Assembly (NCBI RefSeq): GCF_024055665.1
Contig: NZ_JAMXMC010000005.1
Span: forward strand, 124,001-188,000
Length of the DNA: 64,000 nt
Source of the DNA: Ideonella oryzae
Lineage (GTDB): Bacteria > Pseudomonadota > Gammaproteobacteria > Burkholderiales > Burkholderiaceae_C
Reading direction: 5' to 3'
Part shown: positions 56,406-64,000 of the stretch, piece after piece
Layout: each line of letters begins with the position of its first letter
Position numbering within the stretch: the first letter of the stretch is position 1
Notes under the pieces: model-generated
The model's database searches: none
What the model saw: only the letters and a program-made list of their open reading frames with translations
What the model was told of the DNA's origin: nothing
Translations under genes and position numbers: made by a program

Positions 56406-57272
56406 TCAATGGGAAGGGGTGGAAGGAGACGGCAGCTGCGCGCGCAGCGCCGCCACCGAAGTGTCGATGATGTGGCGGATGCCGGGCTGACCCAGCGCAG
56501 AAGTGGCGCGCGCCGGCTGGCCCCGCACGCCATCCGCCCCATGGTCAACGCCGGCGGTGCGCAGACGGTCGACACGCACCAGCGAAGGATCGACCGCCAT
56601 CATCAGCGCGGTGTCGGCCAGGCCGGCGTGCAGGCCGATCTCGGCGGTGGAGAAGCCCTGGGCCTTGAGCATGCCGTCGAAGTCCTCGGCGGCACGGTAG
56701 TACCCGGTCAGGGCGATCACGGCTGGCCCATCCGCACCACCCTTCCATTCCTTGTTCAGGCGATTCGCCACGGTCTCCAGGCTGTGCTGGTAGCCCCCGT
56801 GGTCGCCCAGGAAGACGACATGGCGAAAGCCATGCTGGTGGAAGCTGCGGGCCGTGCCTTCCAGCACGCCTTCGAAGACCGGGGTGGGAATGGAGATGGT
56901 GCCGGTGAAGCGCATGTGGCCCTGGGGCGGCGTGACCGTGCCCTCGGGCACATAGGCCAGCACCGGCGCCACCACGGCACGGCCCCAGGTCCGGGCGATC
57001 TCGCCGGCCAGGAAGTGGACCCGCACGTTGTGCTTGCCCAGCGCCATGTGCGGGCCGCTCTGCTCGGTGGCCCCGATGGGCACCAGCACCGTGTCCACGC
57101 CAGCCTGCTGACGCGCCTGGAGCTCGGTGGTGGTCAGGTCCGCCAGGTCCACCGACGCCGCGGGCCCGGTTGGGGGAGAGGCCGCCAGCACCTGGGAAAA
57201 CCCCGCCCCCCAGAGCAAGGTGACAGACAGGCCACGCAGGAACCGACGCCGCGGAAAAGTGAACCAACGCAT
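56406..57272 (-). CDS. Exported creatininase-family amidohydrolase
   Basis: 288-residue protein. A Tat-type signal with RRRFLRGLSVTLLWG precedes a creatininase domain. Family metal-site phrases are present: IGATEQSGPHMALGKHN (Glu, His, His), HVVFLGDHGGYQHSLE and a late GLHAGLADTALMM. Creatininase-family enzymes cleave amide bonds in creatinine or mature peptide-derived cofactors such as mycofactocin. Secretion is unusual for the family as I know it. It is co-directional with the propeller gene downstream. Confidence 0.87.
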   Translation of the reverse strand: MRWFTFPRRRFLRGLSVTLLWGAGFSQVLAASPPTGPAASVDLADLTTTELQARQQAGVDTVLVPIGATEQSGPHMALGKHNVRVHFLAGEIARTWGRAVVAPVLAYVPEGTVTPPQGHMRFTGTISIPTPVFEGVLEGTARSFHQHGFRHVVFLGDHGGYQHSLETVANRLNKEWKGGADGPAVIALTGYYRAAEDFDGMLKAQGFSTAEIGLHAGLADTALMMAVDPSLVRVDRLRTAGVDHGADGVRGQPARATSALGQPGIRHIIDTSVAALRAQLPSPSTPSH

Positions 57273-57389
57273 GGTGGGAATTGTCGCCGCCGCCGGGGGG
57301 TTCCTGACTCCGCCGCGGCCCCCACGCCACACCTGGTGCGCAGCTTGCACACCGGTGTGGGCCTGCAAACCCGTTCTTGCGGAGGCATC

Positions 57390-57614
57390 ATGAGCCCAGT
57401 GGACCGTTTGATCGAACAGCACATCCTGGAGGCCGAATTGCGCCAGCGCCACATCGACGAGGCGATGGCGGCGACCGAGCCGGCCGCCCAAGCGGCAGGG
57501 GCACCACAGACCCCGGCATCCCCCCAGGCGCCGGCCCCTCAGGGGGCGCTCGAGGCGATCGGCACGGAACTGGAGAAGGCGCTGGCCGCCGTGATGGAGC
57601 CCGGCCACCGCTGA
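57390..57614 (+). CDS. Small protein of unknown function
   Basis: 74 residues: an amphipathic charged N-terminal helix (about 1-28), a Pro/Ala-rich linker and a C-terminal helix (about 52-68). No signal or membrane segment. The ATG has a perfect GGAGG four bases upstream. Not recognised. The gene lies alone between the divergent creatininase gene and the convergent glutathione transferase gene. Confidence 0.65.
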   Translation: MSPVDRLIEQHILEAELRQRHIDEAMAATEPAAQAAGAPQTPASPQAPAPQGALEAIGTELEKALAAVMEPGHR

Positions 57615-57634
57615 AACAGGGGCCGGTCCCGGCC

Positions 57635-58369
57635 TCAGGGCCGGGGTGCCACCGACGCGGCGGTCTGCCCGAAGAGCAGCTTCTTGCCGGCCTCGGTCAC
57701 GGCGGAGCGGCCGCTGAAGGGCTCGCTCTGCGCCACCGCGTAGGCCCGGGCCGTGGCCGGCCGGGCCGCGACGGCGGCAAACCAGCGCGACAGGTTCGGA
57801 AAGTCGGCCAGGCGTTGCTGCTGCCGCTCCCAGGGCACGATCCAGGGGTAGATCGCCATGTCGGCGATGGTGTAGGCCTCGCCGGCGACGAAGGGCACCC
57901 AGGCCAGACGGCGGTCCAGCACGCCGTAGAGCCGGTTGGTCTCCTTGACGTAGCGCTCGATGGCGTAGGGAATCTTCTCCGGCGCATAGGTGCCGAAGTG
58001 GTGGTTCTGCCCGGCCATCGGGCCCAGGCCGCCCACCTGCCAGAACAGCCACTCCAGCACGGCCTTGCGGCCGCGCAGGTCCGTGGGCAGGAAGGCGCCG
58101 TGCTTCTCCGCCAGGTACAGCAGGATGGCGCCGGACTCGAACAGGCTCAGCGCCTCACCGCCATCGGCCGGGGCCGGGTCCACCAGGGCCGGCATGCGGT
58201 TGTTGGGCGACAGGGCCAGGAACTCGGGCTTGAACTGGTCACCGGCACTGATGTTGACCGGGTGAATCTCGTAGGGCTGCCCCAGTTCCTCCAGCATCAT
58301 CGTGATCTTGTGGCCATTGGGCGTGGGCCAGTAATGCAGCGCATAGGGCGGTGAGGAAGCGTTCGTCAT
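57635..58369 (-). CDS. Glutathione S-transferase, YfcG/YghU-like (Nu class)
   Basis: 244-residue two-domain transferase. The N-terminal thioredoxin-like domain has YWPTPNGHKITMMLEE, the TPNG-type motif of Nu-class enzymes that use disulfide chemistry, and the SLFESGAILLYLAEK glutathione-binding segment; the helical domain has YTIADMAIYPW. It may act as a disulfide-bond oxidoreductase rather than a classical conjugating enzyme. The ATG at 58369 matches the family start. Confidence 0.93.
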   Translation of the reverse strand: MTNASSPPYALHYWPTPNGHKITMMLEELGQPYEIHPVNISAGDQFKPEFLALSPNNRMPALVDPAPADGGEALSLFESGAILLYLAEKHGAFLPTDLRGRKAVLEWLFWQVGGLGPMAGQNHHFGTYAPEKIPYAIERYVKETNRLYGVLDRRLAWVPFVAGEAYTIADMAIYPWIVPWERQQQRLADFPNLSRWFAAVAARPATARAYAVAQSEPFSGRSAVTEAGKKLLFGQTAASVAPRP

Positions 58370-58410
58370 GGACAGGCTTTCTGAACGTGCAAGCACGGAG
58401 TTGCTCCATT

Positions 58411-58467
58411 CTGGTACGGGGCGAATCCCCCTGATGGGCCTGCGCCCAGGGTTCCGCCCCGTACCAG
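58411..58467. repeat. 13-bp perfect inverted repeat in a divergent promoter region
   Basis: CTGGTACGGGGCG (58411-58423) is exactly repeated in reverse complement as CGCCCCGTACCAG (58455-58467). The 31-base interior contains a further imperfect complement. It lies in the 162-base gap between the divergent glutathione transferase and YVTN propeller genes and may be an operator or an RNA hairpin. Confidence 0.55.
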
Positions 58468-58531
58468 GCGGAGCCTCGGATTTCTACACTGTGACGCAAG
58501 CGGCAGCCCCTCGGCTGCACAAGGAATGGCC

Positions 58532-59476
58532 ATGCTCCGATTGAATCTCCTGACCGCCGCGCTGGCGACTGCGTTGTGCGCGGCGGCGCAGGCCGCACCC
58601 CACGCCTATGTGCCCAACGAGGGTTCGGGCACGCTCAGCGTGATCGACACCCAGACCGACACGGTGGTCGCCGAGATCCCGGCCGGCAAGAAGCCCCGCG
58701 GCACGGTGGTCACACCCGATGCGCGCACCGCCTTCGTGACCGACCAGCCCGCCGGGGCGCTGAACGTGGTCGACCTGGTGGCCGGCAAGCTGGTGGGCAG
58801 CATCCCGCTGGGCACCTCGCCCGAGGGCGCCGGCATCTCGGCCGATGGCCGCTGGGTGGCCGCGGCGGTGGAGGAAGGCAACGAGGTGATGTTCATCGAC
58901 ACGAGCACCCGGCAGAAGGTGTTCGAGGTGAAGGTCAAGGGCCGCAACCCCGAGCACGCGGTGTTCTCGCCCGATGGCAAGACCGTGATCGTCAGCGCCG
59001 AGGAAGGCGAGGCGGTGGACGTGATCGACTTTGCCAGCCGCAGCGAGGTGGCACAGATCCCGGTGGGCGCGCGGCCCCGCGGCATGGGCTTCTCGCCCGA
59101 TGGGAAGTTCGCCTGGGTGGCGGCCGAAACGGCCAGCGAGGTCTACAAGATCGACACCGCCAGCTGGAAGATCGTCGGCCAGGTGAAAGTCGGCCTGCGC
59201 AGCAACGGCATCGTGGTGCACCCGGACGGCCAGCGGGTCTTCGTCTCCAACGGCGGCGACCACAACGTCATGGTGATCAACACCCAGACCCTGGCGGTGC
59301 AGGCCACCATCCCGGTGGGCCAGCGGCCCTGGAACATGGCGCTCACCCCCGACGGCCAGAAGCTCTACGTCGCCTGCGGCCGCTCCGGCGCCGTGTCGGT
59401 GATCGACCTGACGAAGAACGAGAAGATCAAGGACATCCCGGTGGGCAAGCTGCCCTGGGGCGTGGCCATCCGCTGA
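58532..59476 (+). CDS. Exported YVTN-repeat beta-propeller protein
   Basis: 314-residue protein with a Sec signal peptide (about residues 1-21) and seven YVTN-type blades (AYVPNEGSGTLSVIDTQTDT, AFVTDQPAGALNVVDL, VFVSNGGDHNVMVINTQT and others). It resembles the beta-propeller proteins that accompany PQQ-dependent alcohol catabolism, but no quinoprotein dehydrogenase is in this window. The ATG at 58532 is chosen because AAGGA is correctly spaced to it rather than to the ATG two codons earlier. Confidence 0.87.
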   Translation: MLRLNLLTAALATALCAAAQAAPHAYVPNEGSGTLSVIDTQTDTVVAEIPAGKKPRGTVVTPDARTAFVTDQPAGALNVVDLVAGKLVGSIPLGTSPEGAGISADGRWVAAAVEEGNEVMFIDTSTRQKVFEVKVKGRNPEHAVFSPDGKTVIVSAEEGEAVDVIDFASRSEVAQIPVGARPRGMGFSPDGKFAWVAAETASEVYKIDTASWKIVGQVKVGLRSNGIVVHPDGQRVFVSNGGDHNVMVINTQTLAVQATIPVGQRPWNMALTPDGQKLYVACGRSGAVSVIDLTKNEKIKDIPVGKLPWGVAIR

Positions 59477-59504
59477 AGCCACCACCAGCGCAGTCCCCAA
59501 AAAC

Positions 59505-59532
59505 AAAGGGCGGTCCGAGGACCGCCCCTTTT
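59505..59532. terminator. Bidirectional terminator between the propeller gene and cyoE
   Basis: GGGCGGTC and GACCGCCC pair around CGAG, followed by CTTTT. On the minus strand the stem is followed by TTTGTTTTTG, so it also ends the cyo operon after cyoE. Confidence 0.88.
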
Positions 59533-59560
59533 CATGGCCGAACCGCGGTTCAGCCTGGCA

Positions 59561-60448
59561 TCACAGCACCCAGCCGACGTGGGCCGGCACCTGGCCATCG
59601 ATCGCCATCATCACGCTCAGGGCGGAGATGGTGACGGTCGAGAACAGGAAGACCTGTCGTGCCCAGCGGCGGTCGTCCACCGCCGGCTGGTAGCCGGCCA
59701 GCGCCATCTTCAGCCACCACAGGCTGGTGGCCACCGCCACCGCCAGGTAGCCGTAGCCGGCGTAGCCGCCCACCACCAGCAGCACGGTCGCCGCGGCAAA
59801 GGCCAGGATGTAGAGCACGATCTGGCGCTTGGCCTCGGAGATGCCGCGCACCACCGGCAGCACCGGGATCTGCGCCGCTTCGTAGTCCTTGAAGCGGAAG
59901 ATCGCGATGGCGTAGGAGTGCGGCATCTGCCACAGGCAGAACATCAGCAGCAGGATCAGCGCACCGGTGTCGAAGCGACCGCTGGCGGCGCAGTAGCCTG
60001 CCACCGGCGGCACCGCGCCGGAGAGGCTGCCCACCACCGTGCCGTAGACCGAGCGGCGCTTCATCCACAGGCTGTAGACGCCCACGTAGATGAAGTAGCC
60101 GAAGGCCGCGCAGGCCGTGGCCAGCGCATTGGTCCAGATGGCCAGGGTGGCGAAGCCCGCCAGTCCCAGCACCAGGCCGTGCGCGAAGGCCGCCCGCACG
60201 CTCATCGCGCCGGTGACCAGCACCCGTTTCTGGGTGCGGGCCATGCGGCTGTCGATGTCGCGGTCGATGCAGTTGTTGATCGCGCAGCCCGAGGCCACCA
60301 CCAGCGACAGACCGATCGCGGTGGCCAGCATCAGCCCCCAGTCCAGGGCGTGGCCCTGGCTGGCGAGCAGGAAGCCGCCGAAGGTGGCGATCAGGTTGCC
60401 GCCGGTGATGCCGGGCTTGGTGACCTGGAAGTAACGGCTGAGCTTCAA
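59561..60448 (-). CDS. cyoE: Protoheme IX farnesyltransferase (heme O synthase)
   Basis: 295-residue polytopic prenyltransferase that attaches a farnesyl group to heme B to make heme O for the bo3 oxidase. The substrate-binding motif is [18 protein letters not shown], and the second acidic region lies in [23 protein letters not shown]. About nine membrane helices. It is the last gene of the cyo operon, 11 bases after cyoD. Confidence 0.96.
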   Translation of the reverse strand: MKLSRYFQVTKPGITGGNLIATFGGFLLASQGHALDWGLMLATAIGLSLVVASGCAINNCIDRDIDSRMARTQKRVLVTGAMSVRAAFAHGLVLGLAGFATLAIWTNALATACAAFGYFIYVGVYSLWMKRRSVYGTVVGSLSGAVPPVAGYCAASGRFDTGALILLLMFCLWQMPHSYAIAIFRFKDYEAAQIPVLPVVRGISEAKRQIVLYILAFAAATVLLVVGGYAGYGYLAVAVATSLWWLKMALAGYQPAVDDRRWARQVFLFSTVTISALSVMMAIDGQVPAHVGWVL

Positions 60449-60459
60449 GTCGGCCTCGC

Positions 60460-60792
60460 TCAGCGCAGCATCAGCGCGTCGGCGGTGGTGATGATCCAGA
60501 TCGACAGACCCACCAGCAGCACGATCACCATCGCCGTGAAGGCGAAGGAGAAGGTGTTGACCTTGCCGGATTCGGTCGTGAAGTTCAGGTGCAGGAAGTA
60601 CTTCAGGTGCACCAGGATCTGCACCACCGCGAAGATCAGGATGCCGGCCGTGGCCGCCGAGGCGGTGAAGTGGCCGCTCATCACGATCCAGAACGGGATG
60701 GCCGTCAGGATCACGGACAGCGCGAAGCCGACCAGGTAGCTCTTGACGCTGCCATGGTCCTCGGCGGCGTGTTCATGCGAAGCGGCGCTCAT
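60460..60792 (-). CDS. cyoD: Cytochrome o ubiquinol oxidase subunit IV
   Basis: 110-residue small subunit with three membrane helices and a His/Glu-rich N-terminus ([19 protein letters not shown]). It stabilises the CyoB binuclear centre. Its ATG overlaps the cyoC stop by one base (TGATG). Length and order are standard. Confidence 0.95.
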   Translation of the reverse strand: MSAASHEHAAEDHGSVKSYLVGFALSVILTAIPFWIVMSGHFTASAATAGILIFAVVQILVHLKYFLHLNFTTESGKVNTFSFAFTAMVIVLLVGLSIWIITTADALMLR

Positions 60793-61406
60793 CACAGCAC
60801 TCCCTTCAGGTAGACGACGGTGAAGACGCAGATCCAGACGATGTCCAGGAAGTGCCAGAACAGGCTCAGGCAGCTCAGGCGGGTCATCAGGCGGTCGCTC
60901 AGGCCGGACTTGACGGTCTCGATCATCAGGATCGCCATCCAGATCAGGCCGGAGGTCACGTGCAGCCCGTGCAGACCCACCAGGCCGAAGAAGGCCGACA
61001 GGAAGGCGCTGACCTGCGGGCCGTGGCCCTCTTCGATCATGTGGTGGAACTCGTTGACTTCCATCCCGATGAAGACCGCGCCGAAGACGAAGGTCAGGGC
61101 CAGCCAGGCCAGCACGCCCGACTTGTTCTTCTTGTGCCCGGCGATCATCGCGAAGCCGTAGGTGATGGAGCTCAGCAGCAGGGCCGCCGTTTCCACCATC
61201 ACATAGGGCAGGTCGAAGATCTCGCGGCCCATGGGGCCGGTGGCCACGTTCCGGTACAGCACTGCATAGCCCGCGAACGCCGTCGCGAACAGGATGCAGT
61301 CGGTCATCAGGTAGAGCCAGAAGCCCAGCACCGTCTGGGAACCGGTGTCGTGGTGCTCGTGCTCGTCGTGCGCGCCGTGCGCGTGCTCAGCAACGTAGGT
61401 GCTCAT
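60792..61406 (-). CDS. cyoC: Cytochrome o ubiquinol oxidase subunit III
   Basis: 204-residue subunit with five membrane helices ([22 protein letters not shown] and others), belonging to the heme-copper oxidase subunit III family. A His-rich N-terminus precedes the first helix. It follows cyoB by 16 bases. Confidence 0.96.
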   Translation of the reverse strand: MSTYVAEHAHGAHDEHEHHDTGSQTVLGFWLYLMTDCILFATAFAGYAVLYRNVATGPMGREIFDLPYVMVETAALLLSSITYGFAMIAGHKKNKSGVLAWLALTFVFGAVFIGMEVNEFHHMIEEGHGPQVSAFLSAFFGLVGLHGLHVTSGLIWMAILMIETVKSGLSDRLMTRLSCLSLFWHFLDIVWICVFTVVYLKGVL

Positions 61407-61422
61407 GTCGGTTCACTCGCTC

Positions 61423-63477
61423 TCAGGCCGTGGCCACGCCGGCGCTGCCGGGCAGGGCCTGGCCGTCGGCCTGGGGTTGCACACCAGCCTGGGCCGCGCG
61501 CACCTTGGCCAGGTGGGCGTTCTCGGTGGCCAGGATCTCGTCGGGCTGGATGTAGAAGTCCTTGTCCGGGTCGTAGGCACGGCCCAGGACGCCGGCCACG
61601 ATGCACAGCAAGCCCACGATGGCCAGCCACCAGATGTGCCAGATCAGCGCGAAGCCCATGGCCAGCGTGAACAGGCCGATGACCACGCCCCAGGGGGTGT
61701 TCTTGGGCATGTGGATCGGCGCGTACTTGGCCGGTTGCTGGTAGGCCACGCCCTTTTCCTTCATGTCGGTCCAGGCGTCCACGTCATGCACCGTGGGGAT
61801 CACGGCGAAGTTGTAGGCCGGAGGCGGCGAGGAAATGGACCACTCCAGGGTGTGACCGTTCCAGGGGTCGCCGGACAGGTCCAGGGCCTGGGCCTGCTTG
61901 CGCTGCATCAGGCTGACGGCCAGCTGCAGCAGCTGGAAGGCGATGCCCAGGGCGATCAGCGCGGCACCGACGGCGGCCACGTACAGGTACGGGGTCCACA
62001 ACGGGTTGTCGGTGTGGTTCAGGCGACGGGTCATGCCCATGAAGCCCAGGGCATACAGCGGCATGAAGGCGATGAAGAAGCCGACCTGCCAGCACCAGAA
62101 CGCGGCCTTGCCCAGGGTGGGGTTCAGCTTGAAGCCGAACACCTTGGGGAACCAGAAGGCGAAACCGGCCAGGTAGCCGAACACCGCGCCACCGATGATG
62201 GTGTTGTGGAAGTGGGCGATCAGGAACAGGCTGTTGTGCAGCACGAAGTCCGCACCCGGCACGGCCATCAGCACGCCGGTCATGCCACCGATCGAGAAGG
62301 TCACCATCGCACCCAGGATCCAGAAGATCGGGGGTTCGAAGCGCAGACGGCCGCGGTAGATGGTGAACAGCCAGTTGAACAGCTTCACGCCGGTGGGCAC
62401 CGAGATGACCATCGTGGCGATGCCGAAGAAGGCATTCACGTCGGCGCCGGAGCCCATCGTGAAGAAGTGGTGCAGCCAGACCATGAAGCCCAGCACCGAG
62501 ATCACGCCGGAGGCGATGATCATCGAGGTGTGGCCGAACAGGCGCTTGCCGGTGAAGGTGGAGACCACTTCCGAGAAGATGCCGAACGCCGGCAGGACCA
62601 GGATGTACACCTCAGGGTGACCCCAGGCCCAGAACAGGTTCAGGTACATCATCGCGTTGCCGCCGGCATCCGCGGTGAAGAAGTGGAAGCCCAGGTAGCG
62701 GTCCAGGCTCAGCATGGCCAGGGCGCCGGTCAGGATCGGGAACGAGGCGACGATCAGCACGTTGGCCCAGGTGCAGGTCCAGGTGAAGATCGGCATCTGC
62801 ATGAGCTTCATGCCGGGGGCTCGCATCTTCCACACGGTCACCAGGAAGTTGACCGCGGTCAGCGTGGTGCCGATGCCGGAGATCTGCAGGGCCCAGGTGT
62901 AGTAGTCCACGCCCACGTCCGGGCTGAAGCCCAGCTCGGCCAGCGGCGGGTAGGCCACCCAGCCAGTGCGGGCGAAGTTGCCCACGCCCAGCGACAGGTT
63001 CACCAGCGCCGCGCCCGCCACCAGCAGCCAGAACGACAGCGAGTTCAGGAACGGGAAGGCCACGTCACGCGCGCCGATCTGCAGCGGCACCACGATGTTC
63101 ATCAGGCCCGTCATGAACGGCATGGCCATGAAGATGATCATGATCACGCCGTGGGCGGTGAAGATCTGGTCGTAGTGTTCCGGCGGGAAGATGCCGAGGT
63201 TGCCCCCGGTGGCCATGGCCAGCTGGCCCCGCATCATCGCGGCGTCGGCGAAGCCGCGCAGCAGCATCACCATGGCGACGATGATGTACATCACGCCGAT
63301 CTTCTTGTGGTCCACCGAGGTGAGCCACTCGTTCCACAGGTAGCCCCACTTGCCGTACTTGGTGATCAGGGCGACGATCACCAGCCCCATCAGACCGGCC
63401 CCGGCCAGCGTGCCCATGATGATGGGCTCGTGCAGGGGGACGGCGTCCAGGCTCAGCTTGCCCAAAAACGTCGACAT
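61423..63477 (-). CDS. cyoB: Cytochrome o ubiquinol oxidase subunit I
   Basis: 684-residue catalytic subunit with about 15 helices. The binuclear-centre region [17 protein letters not shown] (CuB His and cross-linked Tyr), the paired His of [20 protein letters not shown], and the low-spin/high-spin heme ligands in [17 protein letters not shown]-adjacent HFHNTIIG are present. It reduces oxygen to water and pumps protons. It lies four bases after cyoA. Confidence 0.97.
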   Translation of the reverse strand: MSTFLGKLSLDAVPLHEPIIMGTLAGAGLMGLVIVALITKYGKWGYLWNEWLTSVDHKKIGVMYIIVAMVMLLRGFADAAMMRGQLAMATGGNLGIFPPEHYDQIFTAHGVIMIIFMAMPFMTGLMNIVVPLQIGARDVAFPFLNSLSFWLLVAGAALVNLSLGVGNFARTGWVAYPPLAELGFSPDVGVDYYTWALQISGIGTTLTAVNFLVTVWKMRAPGMKLMQMPIFTWTCTWANVLIVASFPILTGALAMLSLDRYLGFHFFTADAGGNAMMYLNLFWAWGHPEVYILVLPAFGIFSEVVSTFTGKRLFGHTSMIIASGVISVLGFMVWLHHFFTMGSGADVNAFFGIATMVISVPTGVKLFNWLFTIYRGRLRFEPPIFWILGAMVTFSIGGMTGVLMAVPGADFVLHNSLFLIAHFHNTIIGGAVFGYLAGFAFWFPKVFGFKLNPTLGKAAFWCWQVGFFIAFMPLYALGFMGMTRRLNHTDNPLWTPYLYVAAVGAALIALGIAFQLLQLAVSLMQRKQAQALDLSGDPWNGHTLEWSISSPPPAYNFAVIPTVHDVDAWTDMKEKGVAYQQPAKYAPIHMPKNTPWGVVIGLFTLAMGFALIWHIWWLAIVGLLCIVAGVLGRAYDPDKDFYIQPDEILATENAHLAKVRAAQAGVQPQADGQALPGSAGVATA

Positions 63478-63481
63478 CGCG

Positions 63482-64000
63482 TTACTCCTTGGTGGCGGCC
63501 ACAGGCTCGCACAGCGCCTTGCTCAGCGCGGCCAGCTTCAGGTCGTCGTCAGTGGCGGCCAGCGACTGGCGGCCTGCCATGTACTTGTGCATCACGGCGT
63601 CGAACAGACGCGGCTCCGCGGCGGTGAAGTAAGCCGGCAGGTTGTTCTCGCTCGGCTGGGCCAGCGCCAGGTAGGCCTGGGCATCCAGCGGGGTGGCCTG
63701 GGTCTTGACCTTGGCCACCCAGGCCTGGAAGTCCTCGGGGGTCTCGGTGGCGATGGCCTTGAACTTCATGCCCGAGAAGCCGGCGCCGCTGTAGTTGGCG
63801 GACATGCCGTCATAGCTGCCGGCCTCGTTGGCCAGCAGGTGCAGCTTGGTCTCCATGCCGGCCATGGCGTAGATCTGGCCGCCCAGCTGCGGGATGAAGA
63901 AGGAGTTCATCGCCACATCGGAGGTGATGCGGAAGTTGACCGGCGTGTCCTTGGGGAAGGCCAGCTGGTTGACCGTGGCGATGCCCAGGTCCGGGTAGAT
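63482..64000 (-). CDS. cyoA: Cytochrome o ubiquinol oxidase subunit II (5' part outside window)
   Basis: The visible 172 residues are the periplasmic cupredoxin domain and C-terminus. The frame is open to the window edge, and the sequence [21 protein letters not shown] followed by [23 protein letters not shown] matches CyoA. CuA-binding cysteines are absent, as expected for a quinol rather than cytochrome c oxidase. The gene continues beyond base 64000 and the operon promoter is not in the window. Confidence 0.95.
   Translation of the reverse strand: MYPDLGIATVNQLAFPKDTPVNFRITSDVAMNSFFIPQLGGQIYAMAGMETKLHLLANEAGSYDGMSANYSGAGFSGMKFKAIATETPEDFQAWVAKVKTQATPLDAQAYLALAQPSENNLPAYFTAAEPRLFDAVMHKYMAGRQSLAATDDDLKLAALSKALCEPVAATKE

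Noticed and set aside
61399-63627. A 742-codon frame antisense to cyoB
   Set aside because: It mirrors cyoB and shows no domain; cyoB is certain.

Overview
The window is 64 kb of very G+C-rich chromosome, densely packed with short gaps and no tRNA or rRNA gene, insertion sequence, prophage or CRISPR array that I can see. Gene content and protein character (cyoABCDE quinol oxidase, CbpA/CbpM, rplM-rpsI followed by ErpA, AcvB beside an MprF-like synthase, Burkholderiales-style TyrS and HtpG) point to a betaproteobacterium of the order Burkholderiales, probably from the Ideonella/Leptothrix/Rubrivivax/Sphaerotilus group. The family-level guess rests on gene repertoire and composition only.

Layout. 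1-9.9 kb: a type II secretion operon reading gspI(partial)-J-K-L-M-N-D-E-F with mostly overlapping stop/start codons. 9.9-12.4 kb: a two-membrane-segment protein of unknown function and a methyl-accepting chemotaxis protein, both on the minus strand. 12.6-20.5 kb: an AAA+ ATPase, an MgtC-type membrane protein, an NfeD/SPFH/5'-nucleotidase run, a secreted hypothetical, a POT peptide transporter and an iron-type alcohol dehydrogenase preceded by an FNR/ANR-like box. 20.5-25.7 kb: DUF4197 protein, then an operon of an MprF-type lipid aminoacyl-transferase and AcvB. 25.7-28.4 kb: cupin, dtd, FKBP isomerase, tyrS. 28.4-33 kb: M23 peptidase plus anmK (cell-wall turnover and recycling), erpA, rpsI, rplM. 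33-36.9 kb: acetyltransferase, SrkA-type kinase, a lower-G+C PQQ-like propeller protein and a stand-alone CZB zinc-sensing protein. 36.9-48.6 kb: htpG behind a sigma-32-type promoter, a NUDIX/metallo-beta-lactamase fusion, ferredoxin, secreted cyanophycinase-like peptidase, UPF0149 protein, glyoxalase I, a secreted protein behind a sigma-54-type promoter, flavodoxin, methyltransferase, EamA exporter with divergent LysR regulator. 48.6-55 kb: a cbpA-cbpM-ClpP-like stress group, then a FixJ/DctR-type two-component system divergent from a KgtP-like transporter. 55-59.5 kb: an exported group of a YVTN propeller, a Tat-type creatininase-family protein, a small protein, a glutathione transferase and a second YVTN propeller. 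59.5-64 kb: cyoE-D-C-B and the 3' part of cyoA.

The points I consider most worth checking are the secreted creatininase/beta-propeller group (55-59.5 kb), the sigma-54-type promoter in front of an uncharacterised secreted protein (43.3 kb), the possible heat-shock coupling of a ClpP-like peptidase with CbpA/CbpM, the hairpin-rich leader of the M23 peptidase gene, and several long inverted repeats in intergenic DNA. I found no clearly new multi-gene defence or mobile system. All functional calls come from reading motifs by eye; no database search was run.
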